NCBI RefSeq assembly: GCF_009789235.1
Contig: NZ_WSTB01000009.1
Coordinates: forward strand, 124,001-188,000
DNA length: 64,000 nt
Reading direction: 5' to 3'
Origin: Flavobacterium hydrocarbonoxydans
GTDB taxonomy: Bacteria; Bacteroidota; Bacteroidia; Flavobacteriales; Flavobacteriaceae
The notes beneath the pieces are model-generated. The model did not search any database. It saw nothing but the letters and a program-made list of their open reading frames with translations, and was not told the DNA's origin. How positions within the stretch are numbered: the first letter of the stretch is position 1; each line of letters opens with the position of its first letter. Shown piece after piece: positions 55,441 through 64,000 of the stretch. The position numbers were made by a program, and so were the translations under genes.

Positions 55441-55510
55441 AGCTAATCCTGCTATCCGTTTCTCCCGATGAAAAATCGGGATCCACTACTATCAGGGCTA
55501 GGGCACTCGT
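55441..55510 (+). repeat. Dispersed hairpin element, copy B, inside the nuo operon
   Basis: This copy starts AGCTAATCCTGCTATCCGTT and ends TATCAGGGCTAGGGCACTCG, with the hairpin TCCCGAT-GAAAA-ATCGGGA between. The end blocks match copy A at 19839-19923 with few changes while the hairpin is unrelated in sequence. It lies in the nuoH-nuoI gap and will be transcribed in reverse orientation. Confidence 0.7.
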
Positions 55511-55512
55511 TG

Positions 55513-56568
55513 TTAAAATCCGAAATAAACTGCGATATCGTGTCTCAAAATAACAATTCCGGTAACGATAATATTAGCAATAGAAAGCGGAATCAAAATT
55601 CTCCATCCTAAGTGCATCAATTGGTCATATCTAAATCTCGGAATTGTCCAACGAACCCACATATAAAAGAATATGAAGAAACATATTTTTACAAATAAAA
55701 CTCCAATTCCTAATAAGTTAGCCGTATTTACACCCACATTTTCTACCATCCATTGCATTCCAGGATAATTATATCCTCCAAAAAACAATACCGATATTAT
55801 AGTTGCCGAAATAAACATATTTGCATATTCAGCAAATAAATAGAATCCCATTTTCATTGACGAATATTCTGTGTGGTAACCACCAATCAACTCCGACTCA
55901 CATTCTGCTAAGTCAAAAGGCGTTCGGTTAGTTTCCGCGAAAGCGCAAATCAGGAAAATCAAGAATGATAAAGGTTGGTATAAAATATTCCAATGCCATT
56001 CAGCTTGTTGCTCAGAGATTTCTTTTAAACTCAAAGTACCTGTCATCATCAACAATGCAATCATCGATAATCCCATGGCAACTTCATAAGAAACCATTTG
56101 CGAAGCCGCACGAACCGCTCCCATCAAAGAGAACTTATTATTCGAAGCCCATCCACCAATCATGATTCCGTAAACTCCAACAGAAACCACTCCGAAGAAA
56201 TATAGTAAACCAATATTGATATCGGTGGCTTGTAATAAAATGTCTCTTCCAAATAAATGCAATCTGTCTCCCCACGGAATTACAGCACTCGTCATCAAAG
56301 CGGTACTCATGGCAATTGCGGGACCTACAACAAATAAAAATTTGTTAGGCGTATTCGGAAAAAATTCTTCTTTCGAAAATAATTTCAAACCATCAGCAAG
56401 CGGTTGTAATAAACCACCCCAACCTGCACGGTTTGGACCCACACGGTCTTGTAGAAAAGCAGCTACTTTACGTTCTGCCCAGGTAGAGTACATCGCCATA
56501 ATCATCGTTACAGCAAAAACCACTACAATTACAACGCTTTTCTCTATAATAAATGCACCATCTACCAT
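55513..56568 (-). CDS. nuoH: NADH-quinone oxidoreductase subunit H
   Basis: This 351-residue, eight-span subunit forms part of the quinone chamber: WAERKVAAFLQDRVGPNRAG near 30, CAFAETNRTPFDLAECESEL near 210 and the Arg-rich WVRWTIPRFRYDQLM near the end. Confidence 0.97.
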   Translation of the reverse strand: MVDGAFIIEKSVVIVVVFAVTMIMAMYSTWAERKVAAFLQDRVGPNRAGWGGLLQPLADGLKLFSKEEFFPNTPNKFLFVVGPAIAMSTALMTSAVIPWGDRLHLFGRDILLQATDINIGLLYFFGVVSVGVYGIMIGGWASNNKFSLMGAVRAASQMVSYEVAMGLSMIALLMMTGTLSLKEISEQQAEWHWNILYQPLSFLIFLICAFAETNRTPFDLAECESELIGGYHTEYSSMKMGFYLFAEYANMFISATIISVLFFGGYNYPGMQWMVENVGVNTANLLGIGVLFVKICFFIFFYMWVRWTIPRFRYDQLMHLGWRILIPLSIANIIVTGIVILRHDIAVYFGF

Positions 56569-56570
56569 CG

Positions 56571-57602
56571 TTAAGAATTTTTGTTGTTAGTGTTTAATGG
56601 AATTTCAGCCATACTAATTTTTTTACGGTCAGCATCTCTACCCAAAAGAATGTTCTTTTCAGTATCGATTTGTACTTTCTCTAATTTTTGAGTGTAGTTA
56701 TTTTGGTTGATAACAGAATCTTTTTCAAATTCTCTTGGTCCTTCAATAGTCCAGTCTTCAACATTTTTGTGATCAAAACGACAAGAATTACAGATGAATT
56801 CTTCTACTTCATGGTACTCATCTTTACGACCCGTAACACGTTGAATTTCTCCTCCAAACATCCAAACCGTAGTTTTTCCGCAACATCCTGGAGTTGTACA
56901 TTCTCTGTGTGCATTGTAAGGTTTGTTGAACCAAACTCTCGATTTGAAACGGAAAGTTTTATCCGTCAACGCACCAACTGGGCAAACGTCAATCATATTT
57001 CCTGAAAACTCGTTGTCGATAGCTTTTGAGATTCCTGTAGAAATATTAGCGTGGTCACCACGGTCTAATACTCCGTGAACTCTATTGTCTGTCAATTGAT
57101 CTGCGACTTGTACACATCTCTGACATAAGATACAACGGTTCATGTGTAGTTGAATATTTGGACCAATATTTTCTGGTTCAAATGTTCTTTTTTCTTCAAT
57201 AAAACGGGATTTTGGATTTCCGTGTTCGAAACTTAAATTTTGCAAATCACACTCACCAGCCTGATCACAAACCGGACAATCTAGTGGATGATTGATCAAT
57301 AAAAATTCGGTTACAGATTTACGGGCTTCCGTAACTCTATCCGACGATTTACTGTTTACTTCCATTCCGTCCATACATCCTGTTACGCAAGATGCCATCA
57401 ATTTTGGCATTGGTCTTGGGTCAGCTTCACTTCCTTTAGAAACTTCAACTAAACAACAACGACATTTTCCGCCGCTCCCTTTTAATTTTGAGTAATAGCA
57501 CATGGCTGGCGGAACTAGGTCTCCCCCAATCATACGTGCAGCCTGCAGGATTGTTGTTCCTGGCTCTACGTCTATACTTTGACCGTCTATGGTTACTTTC
57601 AT
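56571..57602 (-). CDS. nuoG: NuoG-like 2Fe-2S/4Fe-4S subunit, short form without the molybdopterin domain
   Basis: This 343-residue protein has an N-terminal 2Fe-2S ferredoxin domain (KVTIDGQSIDVEPGTTILQA; cysteines in PPAMCYYSKLKGSGGKCRCC), the His-Cys4 cluster site (HPLDCPVCDQAGECDLQ) and a 4Fe-4S site (CILCQRCVQV). A further cysteine cluster (CTTPGCCGKT, CNSC) follows. It ends where the large molybdopterin-like domain of E. coli NuoG would begin. Short NuoG forms occur in Bacteroidota, so this is probably natural. The 170-bp gap to nuoF carries repeats of CTTGAAACTTGAAAC. Confidence 0.88.
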   Translation of the reverse strand: MKVTIDGQSIDVEPGTTILQAARMIGGDLVPPAMCYYSKLKGSGGKCRCCLVEVSKGSEADPRPMPKLMASCVTGCMDGMEVNSKSSDRVTEARKSVTEFLLINHPLDCPVCDQAGECDLQNLSFEHGNPKSRFIEEKRTFEPENIGPNIQLHMNRCILCQRCVQVADQLTDNRVHGVLDRGDHANISTGISKAIDNEFSGNMIDVCPVGALTDKTFRFKSRVWFNKPYNAHRECTTPGCCGKTTVWMFGGEIQRVTGRKDEYHEVEEFICNSCRFDHKNVEDWTIEGPREFEKDSVINQNNYTQKLEKVQIDTEKNILLGRDADRKKISMAEIPLNTNNKNS

Positions 57603-57772
57603 CTTTGTTTTTGTTTTTTAAGTTTCCCGTTTAAAGTTTCAGGTTGTTGTACTTGAAACTAAAAAAGCTTGAAACTTGAAACTATTTTAAACTTCTTTGT
57701 TGAAAGTTGAAATATTCAAAAGAGTTGCTGTCCTTTTAAATGATTAACTTTTTAACTTTCTGCTTTTATGTT

Positions 57773-59143
57773 TTATACGATTACTTTACCGCCTACTAAA
57801 TGTTTCACTTGCGAGAAAGGTTCAGCGACAAAATGCTCTCTGTTTTTTATTTTTTCCGGGAAACGAACGTGATATTCAAACTCATCTCTAAAGTGGCGAA
57901 TCGCTGCTGCTACTGGCCATGAAGCGGCATCACCAAGAGGACAAATTGTATTACCCTCAATTTTTGATTGAATACTCCATAATAATTCGATATCCTCTTC
58001 ACGGCCCTGACCGTTTTCAATTCTCCATAATATTTTTTCTAACCAACCTGTTCCTTCGCGACAAGGTGTACATTGCCCGCAAGATTCGTGGTGATAGAAA
58101 CGAGCAAAATTCCAAGTGTTTCTAACGATACATGCCGTGTCGTTGTACACTATAAATCCTCCAGAACCTAACATAGATCCGGTAGCAAAACCACCGTCAC
58201 TTAGAGATTCGTAAGTCATTAATCGATCTTCGCCGTTTGCTGTTTTGAAAATCAATTCAGCTGGTAAAATTGGCACTGAAGAACCTCCAGGAACAAATGC
58301 TTTCAAAGGTCTGCTAGAAGACATTCCGCCTAAATATTCATCAGAATTCATGAATTCATCAACACTTAAACCTAATTCAATTTCATAAACTCCAGGATTT
58401 TTGATGTGTCCGGAAGCCGAAATTAATTTTGTCCCAGTAGAACGACCAACACCAATTTTCGCATAATCATCACCAGAATTATTGATAATCCATGGCACTG
58501 CTGCAATAGTTTCAACATTGTTTACCACTGTTGGATTTGCCCAAAGTCCTGAAACTGCCGGGAAAGGTGGCTTGATACGAGGATTTCCCCTTTTTCCTTC
58601 TAATGATTCAATAAGTGCAGTTTCTTCTCCACAGATATAAGCACCAGCACCACAATGAACGTGAAGTTCTAAGTCGTAACCTGTACCTAATATATTTTTT
58701 CCTAACCAACCGGCAGCTTTTGCTTCGGCGATAGCTCTTTCTAATATTTTGAAAACCCACATATATTCTCCACGAATGTAGATGTATGAAAGGTTAGCTC
58801 CCAAGGCAAAACTTGAGGTAATCATTCCTTCGATCAATAAGTGAGGAATAAATTCCATCAAATATCTGTCTTTGAAAGTTCCTGGCTCAGACTCATCAGC
58901 GTTGCAAACTAAATGTCTTGGTTTTCCTGATTTTTTATCAATAAAACTCCATTTCATTCCTGCTGGGAAACCTGCTCCACCACGACCACGAAGACCTGAT
59001 TTTTTAACTTCTTCAACCACTTCGTCTGGCGTAAGTGTTTTCAAAGCTTTTTCTACAGAAGCATAACCCCCATTTTGGCGATATACTTCGTAGGTTTTGA
59101 TTCCTGGAACATTGATTTTATCTAATAATATTTTCTGTGACAT
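57773..59143 (-). CDS. nuoF: NADH-quinone oxidoreductase subunit F
   Basis: This 456-residue subunit has the NADH site (GLRGRGGAGFPAGMKW), the FMN site (CNADESEPGTFKDR, GAYICGEETALIESLEG) and the 4Fe-4S site (CGQCTPCREGTGW plus a later Cys). It starts only 6 bp after the stop of the TOPRIM-like gene. Confidence 0.97.
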   Translation of the reverse strand: MSQKILLDKINVPGIKTYEVYRQNGGYASVEKALKTLTPDEVVEEVKKSGLRGRGGAGFPAGMKWSFIDKKSGKPRHLVCNADESEPGTFKDRYLMEFIPHLLIEGMITSSFALGANLSYIYIRGEYMWVFKILERAIAEAKAAGWLGKNILGTGYDLELHVHCGAGAYICGEETALIESLEGKRGNPRIKPPFPAVSGLWANPTVVNNVETIAAVPWIINNSGDDYAKIGVGRSTGTKLISASGHIKNPGVYEIELGLSVDEFMNSDEYLGGMSSSRPLKAFVPGGSSVPILPAELIFKTANGEDRLMTYESLSDGGFATGSMLGSGGFIVYNDTACIVRNTWNFARFYHHESCGQCTPCREGTGWLEKILWRIENGQGREEDIELLWSIQSKIEGNTICPLGDAASWPVAAAIRHFRDEFEYHVRFPEKIKNREHFVAEPFSQVKHLVGGKVIV

Positions 59144-59149
59144 ATTTAT

Positions 59150-59779
59150 TTAATCATTAAATAGATTATCATTTATGAAATCTAGTAATTTTTTTATTTC
59201 ATTATTTTTATTAGGGTCAATTTCCCATATTGCACTATCTGCATAATTATAAGTAGTTGCACCTTTGTAATCCCATTTAATGCTTCTCTGATTTTTAAAT
59301 AAATCAATTTTAGAATATATAAATGCTTTTTGAGCAGGGATGTTTAAATTTTCTTTGTTTGATTTTTTAATACAATCAATCATCCCATCCCAACAAAGAT
59401 CAAAAAAATTAAAATTACTATTTATACAACTATCAAGTAAATTTTCTAAAATCCCCTCATTTTCATCATTAAAAGGAAGTAAATATATTTCGAATTTTGT
59501 CTCTAAACCTTTTTGAATATTATCTAACTCTTTCAATCTATTTATTCTTCCTCCATTAATTTTTGCAGAATCTGTATCAAAAACAATTAAATTTTTAGCT
59601 CCTTCATCTTTTCTTCTCGCATCCGTTAATAAAGGTTGATCAATTAATTTATCTTTCCCTTTTACATCTACAACTAAACCTTTGTCATCAATTCCAAAAA
59701 ATGATTTTAAAAGAAAATCAAGAAATAACTTATCACTATTCCCTTCTACAAATATTTTATTTAAACCGTACTCTTTCAT
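59150..59779 (-). CDS. TOPRIM-like protein (DUF3226/DUF4435-type), partner of the OLD-like ATPase
   Basis: This 209-residue protein shows the TOPRIM pattern: Glu12 in the first strand motif (KIFVEGNSDKLF) and Asp68/Asp70 in LIVFDTDSAK, followed by a helical C-terminal half. TOPRIM domains with this layout act as Mg-dependent nucleases in OLD proteins and as the effector AriB in PARIS. The start codon shares one base with the ATPase stop (TAATG), so the two are translationally coupled. It is very AT-rich and Lys/Asn-rich next to the nuo genes. DUF assignment is from memory of the pattern, and nuclease activity is inference. Confidence 0.72.
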   Translation of the reverse strand: MKEYGLNKIFVEGNSDKLFLDFLLKSFFGIDDKGLVVDVKGKDKLIDQPLLTDARRKDEGAKNLIVFDTDSAKINGGRINRLKELDNIQKGLETKFEIYLLPFNDENEGILENLLDSCINSNFNFFDLCWDGMIDCIKKSNKENLNIPAQKAFIYSKIDLFKNQRSIKWDYKGATTYNYADSAIWEIDPNKNNEIKKLLDFINDNLFND

Positions 59780-60930
59780 TAACCTCTTAATTCAACATTA
59801 GAATCTAATCCTGCACTAATTTGGTTATGTGTAAAAGTTGAAGCATAGATTTTTTCTTTATTACTACTTTCTTCAAGTTTTATTAATCTAATGTCACTTG
59901 TTATATTTAAAGTAGCTGAAGCATTTACATAAGCTTCTGTACATTCTTGACTATGAGTTGTAGCGAATAATTGAACTTCTAACTCTCTACATATCTTAAA
60001 AATATTTATCCAAAAATTCTCCATTTTAGAGTAATGAACTCCCGTTGCAATTTCATCAATCATAATTGGATTATTTTTACATTTATATATTTCTAAAATA
60101 TAACGAATATATTGATTTACTCCATCTCCAAAATATGTTATAGGAAGATAATCTTCATTTCTTTTTAATTTTAAAGAGAGAATATCCCTATTGAAATAAC
60201 TTTTCAACATTACATTTTCTATATCTTCAAAAAAAATTGACAATGTCTTTATAAAATCTTGTTGGTCGTTGTAACTTAAAGATTTTATTTTAAAATTAAT
60301 AAAATCATCATCTAAATCAGAACTAATACTTTCATTTTCTCCTAAACCAATTTCTTCAGCATAATAACGATTGACATCAACATTAAAACCAGCATCTTTA
60401 CTTATAAAAGGCTGATAACCATGACTGAATTTAGTTCTAAAATCATCCAAATACATAAATTGAAGATTATTAAATTCATCATTTATATATGTTTTAATCC
60501 ATAAATTCGGCCTACCAATATCATAGTTGTTTTTAACTTCTTTTTCAAAATCTAGTTCAGTCAGCTCTTCAATTTTTTTATCCTCAAATTTAAAATTAAA
60601 AGAAGAATTGTCATTTTTCCAGTTAATTGTAATAAATTTATTTGAGACATTATTTTTAAGATAATCGAAATAATTTTTATCTGGAAAAATTGGATTTTTA
60701 GAATTAATTCTCTTTGGGTGAAGATGTAAATTTCTTTTACATAAAGTATTATGTAGATTTTCAATGCACTTATCAATATCTTCATCTATCAATAAAGCCT
60801 CCAATAAACAAGTTTTCCCAACATTATTATCCCCAACAATCAAATTAAATTGCCCAATATCGTTTACTTCAAGAGAGTCAAACTTCTTGAAATTTTCGAT
60901 TTTGAAATATGTTAAATGATTGTTTTCCAC
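59779..60930 (-). CDS. OLD-like AAA/ABC ATPase
   Basis: This 383-residue protein starts at a GTG 3 bp after the nuoE stop. It has Walker A GDNNVGKT at residues 33-40, a signature-like YFGDGVNQYIRYI, Walker B PIMIDEIATGVH and the switch histidine in LFATTHSQE. The middle (about 60-230) is a variable Lys/Asn-rich insert. This is the SMC/RecF-like class found in OLD, PARIS AriA and Gabija-type proteins. Unlike full OLD it has no TOPRIM of its own; that sits in the next gene. Base usage differs clearly from the flanking nuo genes, a sign of transfer. Confidence 0.82.
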   Translation of the reverse strand: MENNHLTYFKIENFKKFDSLEVNDIGQFNLIVGDNNVGKTCLLEALLIDEDIDKCIENLHNTLCKRNLHLHPKRINSKNPIFPDKNYFDYLKNNVSNKFITINWKNDNSSFNFKFEDKKIEELTELDFEKEVKNNYDIGRPNLWIKTYINDEFNNLQFMYLDDFRTKFSHGYQPFISKDAGFNVDVNRYYAEEIGLGENESISSDLDDDFINFKIKSLSYNDQQDFIKTLSIFFEDIENVMLKSYFNRDILSLKLKRNEDYLPITYFGDGVNQYIRYILEIYKCKNNPIMIDEIATGVHYSKMENFWINIFKICRELEVQLFATTHSQECTEAYVNASATLNITSDIRLIKLEESSNKEKIYASTFTHNQISAGLDSNVELRG

Positions 60931-60933
60931 TTT

Positions 60934-61464
60934 TTATTTATCGTGTAATATTATTTTATCATCTCTACAATCAGCGATTAACTGATCGATTTTTTCTTCT
61001 GTCAATTTTTCTTTGTAAAAATCTCCCAACTGCATCATCGGAGCGTAGCCGCAAGCACCAAGACATTCTACACCAGCAATGGTAAACATTCCGTCTGGAG
61101 TGGTTTCGCCCATTTTGATGCCTAATTTTTCAGAAGTATAATCCATTAAATTCTCAGCACCATTTAAACAACAACAAGAAGTCTGGCAGAATTCGAACAT
61201 GTATTTTCCAATTGGTTTTTGGTTGTACATGGTATAAAACGTAACCACTTCGTAAACCTCAATTGGTTTGATGTGCAAAATTTCGGCAACTTTATCCTGC
61301 AGTTCAATACTCAGCCAGTTGCCATGAGCATCCTGCACTTCGTGCAAAACAGGCAACAAAGCTGATTTTCTTTTGTCTTCCGGATAATGACTGATTAATT
61401 CATTGATGCGGGTCATCAATGCTTCAGTCATATTTATTTCTTGTTTGTAATGTTTTCTTTCCAT
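60934..61464 (-). CDS. nuoE: NADH-quinone oxidoreductase subunit E
   Basis: This 176-residue thioredoxin-like 2Fe-2S subunit has cysteines in FCQTSCCCLNG and VECLGACGYAP. It would normally stand directly before nuoF, but here the two-gene cassette at 59150-60930 lies between them. Confidence 0.95.
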   Translation of the reverse strand: MERKHYKQEINMTEALMTRINELISHYPEDKRKSALLPVLHEVQDAHGNWLSIELQDKVAEILHIKPIEVYEVVTFYTMYNQKPIGKYMFEFCQTSCCCLNGAENLMDYTSEKLGIKMGETTPDGMFTIAGVECLGACGYAPMMQLGDFYKEKLTEEKIDQLIADCRDDKIILHDK

Positions 61465-61534
61465 TTTATTCTTTTTTTGCCACTAAGGCGCAAAGTCACA
61501 AATTTTTTAATTTAAATTCTAAAATCTAAATTTT

Positions 61535-62773
61535 TTAGGCATCAAGTTCTCCTGCTATTACATTTAAACTTGACAAAATAACAATTGCATCAGATAACAA
61601 AGCACCTTTAATCATTTCTGGATAGGCCTGATAGTAAATAAAGCACGGTCTTCTGAAATGCAATCTATAGGGAGTTCTACTTCCGTCTGTAACCAAATAA
61701 AATCCGATTTCTCCGTTTCCACCTTCAACTGGATGATAAATTTCTGCAACTGGTACAGGAACTTCTCCCATTACAATCTTAAAGTGATAAATTAAAGATT
61801 CCATCGAAGTGTAAACATCTTCTTTTGGAGGAAGGTAGTAATCAGGAACTTCAGCATGGTATTCGTTTCCGGCTGGCATTTTTTCCAACGCCTGACGAAT
61901 AATGCTCAAACTTTCCCAAACTTCGGCGTTACGAACACAGAAACGATCGTAAGTGTCACCTGATTTTCCAATAGGAACAATAAAATCGAAATCTTCGTAC
62001 GATGAGTAAGGTTGCGCTACACGAACGTCGTAATCAACTCCCGCAGCACGTAAATTTGGACCTGTAAATCCATAAGCCATTGCTTTCTCTGCTGAGATTG
62101 CCCCTACGTTTACAGTTCTATCAATAAAAATTCTGTTTCTTTCGAATAGGTTTTCGAATTCTTTCCAGGCAACTGGAAATTCTTCAAGGAATTTATCAAG
62201 TTTTCTGAAAGCTTCTGGAGACCAGTCTCTTTCAAATCCACCAATTCTTCCCATATTAGTAGTCAAACGAGCACCACAAATTTCTTCGTAGATTTCGTAG
62301 ATTTTTTCTCTAAATTGAAAAACGTACAAGAAACCAGTATAAGCACCAGTATCTACACCTAGAATCGAGTTACAAATCAAGTGATCGGTAATACGAGCCA
62401 ACTCCATTACGATAACTCTTAAATATTGCGCTCTTTTAGGAACTTCAACACCTAACAATTTCTCCAAAGTCATCCACCATCCCATGTTGTTGATAGGAGA
62501 CGAACAATAATTCATACGATCCGTAAGTGGTGTAATTTGGTAAAAAGGACGGTTTTCGGCGATTTTTTCGAAAGCTCTGTGAATGTAACCAATAGTAGGT
62601 TCAGCCTCCAGAATTCTTTCTCCATCCATCAACAGGATATTTTGGAAAATACCGTGCGTAGCTGGGTGAGTTGGACCTAAATTCAGAACCGAAAGCTCGC
62701 TTCCGTCTTCGTTTAGTTTCTCCTTAATTATTTTAGCATAGCGATGCTCTGGTGATAATAATAGTTCTGACAT
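61535..62773 (-). CDS. nuoD: NADH-quinone oxidoreductase subunit D
   Basis: This 412-residue 49-kDa-type subunit is part of the quinone site, with NLGPTHPATHGIFQ near 30, the IGYIHRAFEK region and the C-terminal REGGNGEIGFYLV-like block (PVEGGNGEIGFYLVTDG). Confidence 0.97.
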   Translation of the reverse strand: MSELLLSPEHRYAKIIKEKLNEDGSELSVLNLGPTHPATHGIFQNILLMDGERILEAEPTIGYIHRAFEKIAENRPFYQITPLTDRMNYCSSPINNMGWWMTLEKLLGVEVPKRAQYLRVIVMELARITDHLICNSILGVDTGAYTGFLYVFQFREKIYEIYEEICGARLTTNMGRIGGFERDWSPEAFRKLDKFLEEFPVAWKEFENLFERNRIFIDRTVNVGAISAEKAMAYGFTGPNLRAAGVDYDVRVAQPYSSYEDFDFIVPIGKSGDTYDRFCVRNAEVWESLSIIRQALEKMPAGNEYHAEVPDYYLPPKEDVYTSMESLIYHFKIVMGEVPVPVAEIYHPVEGGNGEIGFYLVTDGSRTPYRLHFRRPCFIYYQAYPEMIKGALLSDAIVILSSLNVIAGELDA

Positions 62774-62797
62774 TTTATAATGTTGAATTATTTATTT

Positions 62798-63319
62798 TTA
62801 GCAATTTGTTGTTGTTCTTCCAAAGAATCTGTCGTCTTTATCTGTTCTTCCGCTGTCTTCCATCGGGAATTCTTTGCGCATTGGGAACGATACCATTTCA
62901 TCCATATTCAAAATACGTTTCAATTGAGGGTGACCAATAAAGTTCACACCATAAAAATCGTACGTTTCTCTTTCCATCCAGTTAGAACTTAAGAAAATAT
63001 TCGAAATAGTTTTAATCTCTGGTTTTTCTCCGTTAAGATATACTTTGATTTTAATACGTTTGTTTTCGTACCAATTGTGCAAATGATATACAATCGCAAA
63101 CTGACGCTCAGACTCATTATCCGGATAATGAATTCCGCATAAATCAGTTAAAAAGTGAAAACGTAAATCAGCGTCATTTTTCAAGAAAAGAATCAATGCT
63201 GTGATTTTGTCAGCAGATGTTTCTAATGAAAAAATATCTCTTTCCTGTTGAAAGTTGAAAACATTTTCGCCAAATGTTTCTATAAGTTTATCCTGAATCA
63301 GGGTGTTTTCTAATGCCAT
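62798..63319 (-). CDS. nuoC: NADH-quinone oxidoreductase subunit C
   Basis: This 173-residue 30-kDa-type subunit has LTDLCGIHYPDN and the signature WMERETYDFYGVNFIGHPQL. It is a separate gene, not fused to nuoD. Confidence 0.95.
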   Translation of the reverse strand: MALENTLIQDKLIETFGENVFNFQQERDIFSLETSADKITALILFLKNDADLRFHFLTDLCGIHYPDNESERQFAIVYHLHNWYENKRIKIKVYLNGEKPEIKTISNIFLSSNWMERETYDFYGVNFIGHPQLKRILNMDEMVSFPMRKEFPMEDSGRTDKDDRFFGRTTTNC

Positions 63320-63320
63320 C

Positions 63321-63869
63321 TTATGAAATATTATATGAAGCCAATAATTCTTGGTATTCTGGAGAGCTTCTGCGTCTCACAGATTCGCTTCGTACTAATT
63401 CTTGCAGTTTCATTACACCATCAACAATTTGTTCTGGTCTGGGTGGGCATCCAGGAACGTAAACATCAACTGGAATTACTTTGTCAATACCTTGTAAAAC
63501 AGAGTATGTATCAAAAATTCCACCTGAAGAAGCACAAGCTCCAACAGCAATTACCCAACGAGGCTCTGCCATTTGCTCGTAAACCTGACGTAAAATTGGC
63601 GCCATTTTTTTAGAAATAGTTCCCATTACCATTAACATATCCGCCTGACGGGGAGAAAAACTCACACGCTCAGAACCAAATCGTGCTAAATCGTAATGTG
63701 ATGCCATTGTAGCCATAAACTCGATTCCGCAACAAGAAGTTGCAAACGGTAAAGGCCAAAGAGAATTCGCGCGTGCCATACCTACAACGTCATTTAGTTT
63801 GGTAGCAAAAAAGCCTTCACCAACTACGCCTTCCGGAGGGGCAACCATATTTACATTTGAATCGCTCAT
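63321..63869 (-). CDS. nuoB: NADH-quinone oxidoreductase subunit B
   Basis: This 182-residue subunit binds the last cluster (N2) before quinone: adjacent cysteines in FATSCCGIEFMA, then GACASSGGIFDTYS and VPGCPPRPEQIVDG. The stop abuts the nuoC start. nuoA should lie to the right but the remaining 131 bp (63870-64000) show only AT-rich filler with repeated TTTTAGATT and no gene. Confidence 0.97.
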   Translation of the reverse strand: MSDSNVNMVAPPEGVVGEGFFATKLNDVVGMARANSLWPLPFATSCCGIEFMATMASHYDLARFGSERVSFSPRQADMLMVMGTISKKMAPILRQVYEQMAEPRWVIAVGACASSGGIFDTYSVLQGIDKVIPVDVYVPGCPPRPEQIVDGVMKLQELVRSESVRRRSSPEYQELLASYNIS

Positions 63870-64000
63870 TTTTATTTTAGATTTCTGATTTTAGATTTTA
63901 GATTTTTTTTGGAAATCGTAAAAAGAAAATCAAGTTTTTTAAATCACGTTTTGTTTATTGAGATTAAATTTCAAATCCTAATTCCAGACATTTAAATCTA

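Noticed and set aside
56571-57602. nuoG as a truncated pseudogene.
   Set aside because: The frame is intact, all cluster-binding cysteines are present, and short NuoG forms are found in other Bacteroidota.
63870-64000. The end of nuoA at the right edge.
   Set aside because: The bases show stop codons in the minus frames and AT-rich filler; nuoA must lie further out.

Overview
The window looks like the chromosome of a Flavobacterium-like member of the Bacteroidota. The evidence is AT-rich DNA, upstream boxes of the form TAnnTTTG, a type IX secretion sorting domain on a giant leucine-rich repeat protein, DUF2480, DUF3078 and DUF3050 family proteins, a complex I operon with a short NuoG, and the usual Flavobacterium dispersed intergenic palindromes.

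Region 1 (1-10.4 kb): after a partial S41 peptidase comes a secreted-peptide (RiPP or bacteriocin-like) locus. It has Cys-containing double-glycine-leader peptides (1030-1209, 5858-6016), a decayed third one (5640-5788), a C39 peptidase/ABC exporter, an HlyD-type adaptor, a four-helix-bundle protein, and a membrane protein joining a C39-like domain without cysteine to VKOR and thioredoxin-like domains. Facing it are four tandem, nearly identical, Cys-free GG-leader peptides (7930-8622) and a TPR/AraC regulator.

Region 2 (10.5-24.8 kb): housekeeping genes (glutaryl-CoA dehydrogenase, DUF3050, an SGNH lipoprotein, a repeat-rich histidine kinase, LysR/MFS pair, asparaginase, acyltransferase, TatD, HflX). 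A roughly 2.4 kb islet sits at the 3' end of a tRNA-Ser gene. It carries only one large GHKL-ATPase gene, is bounded by a 15-bp copy of the tRNA end, and has a paired TGACACA motif near each border.

Region 3 (24.9-36.5 kb): secreted M1 and S8 peptidases, a 1923-residue LRR protein built of eight repeated modules, an MBL-fold hydrolase and a membrane-anchored coiled-coil protein.

Region 4 (36.7-48.2 kb): the SUF Fe-S assembly genes (sufA, B, C, D, S, E and a DUF59 protein), interrupted by a toxin-antitoxin remnant whose YoeB-like toxin has an in-frame stop, by a flavodoxin-like reductase, and by a reversed serine hydrolase next to a 31-bp perfect inverted repeat.

Region 5 (48.2-64 kb): BI-1 protein, then the nuo (complex I) operon on the minus strand from nuoB to nuoN; nuoA is not in view. 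Between nuoE and nuoF, with only 3 and 6 nt of spacing, sits a two-gene cassette: an OLD-like AAA/ABC ATPase and a TOPRIM-like protein. The layout resembles PARIS-type and split-OLD anti-phage systems. This cassette and the tRNA-Ser islet are the best candidates for undescribed defence systems here. All functional calls come from reading the sequence; no database search was run.
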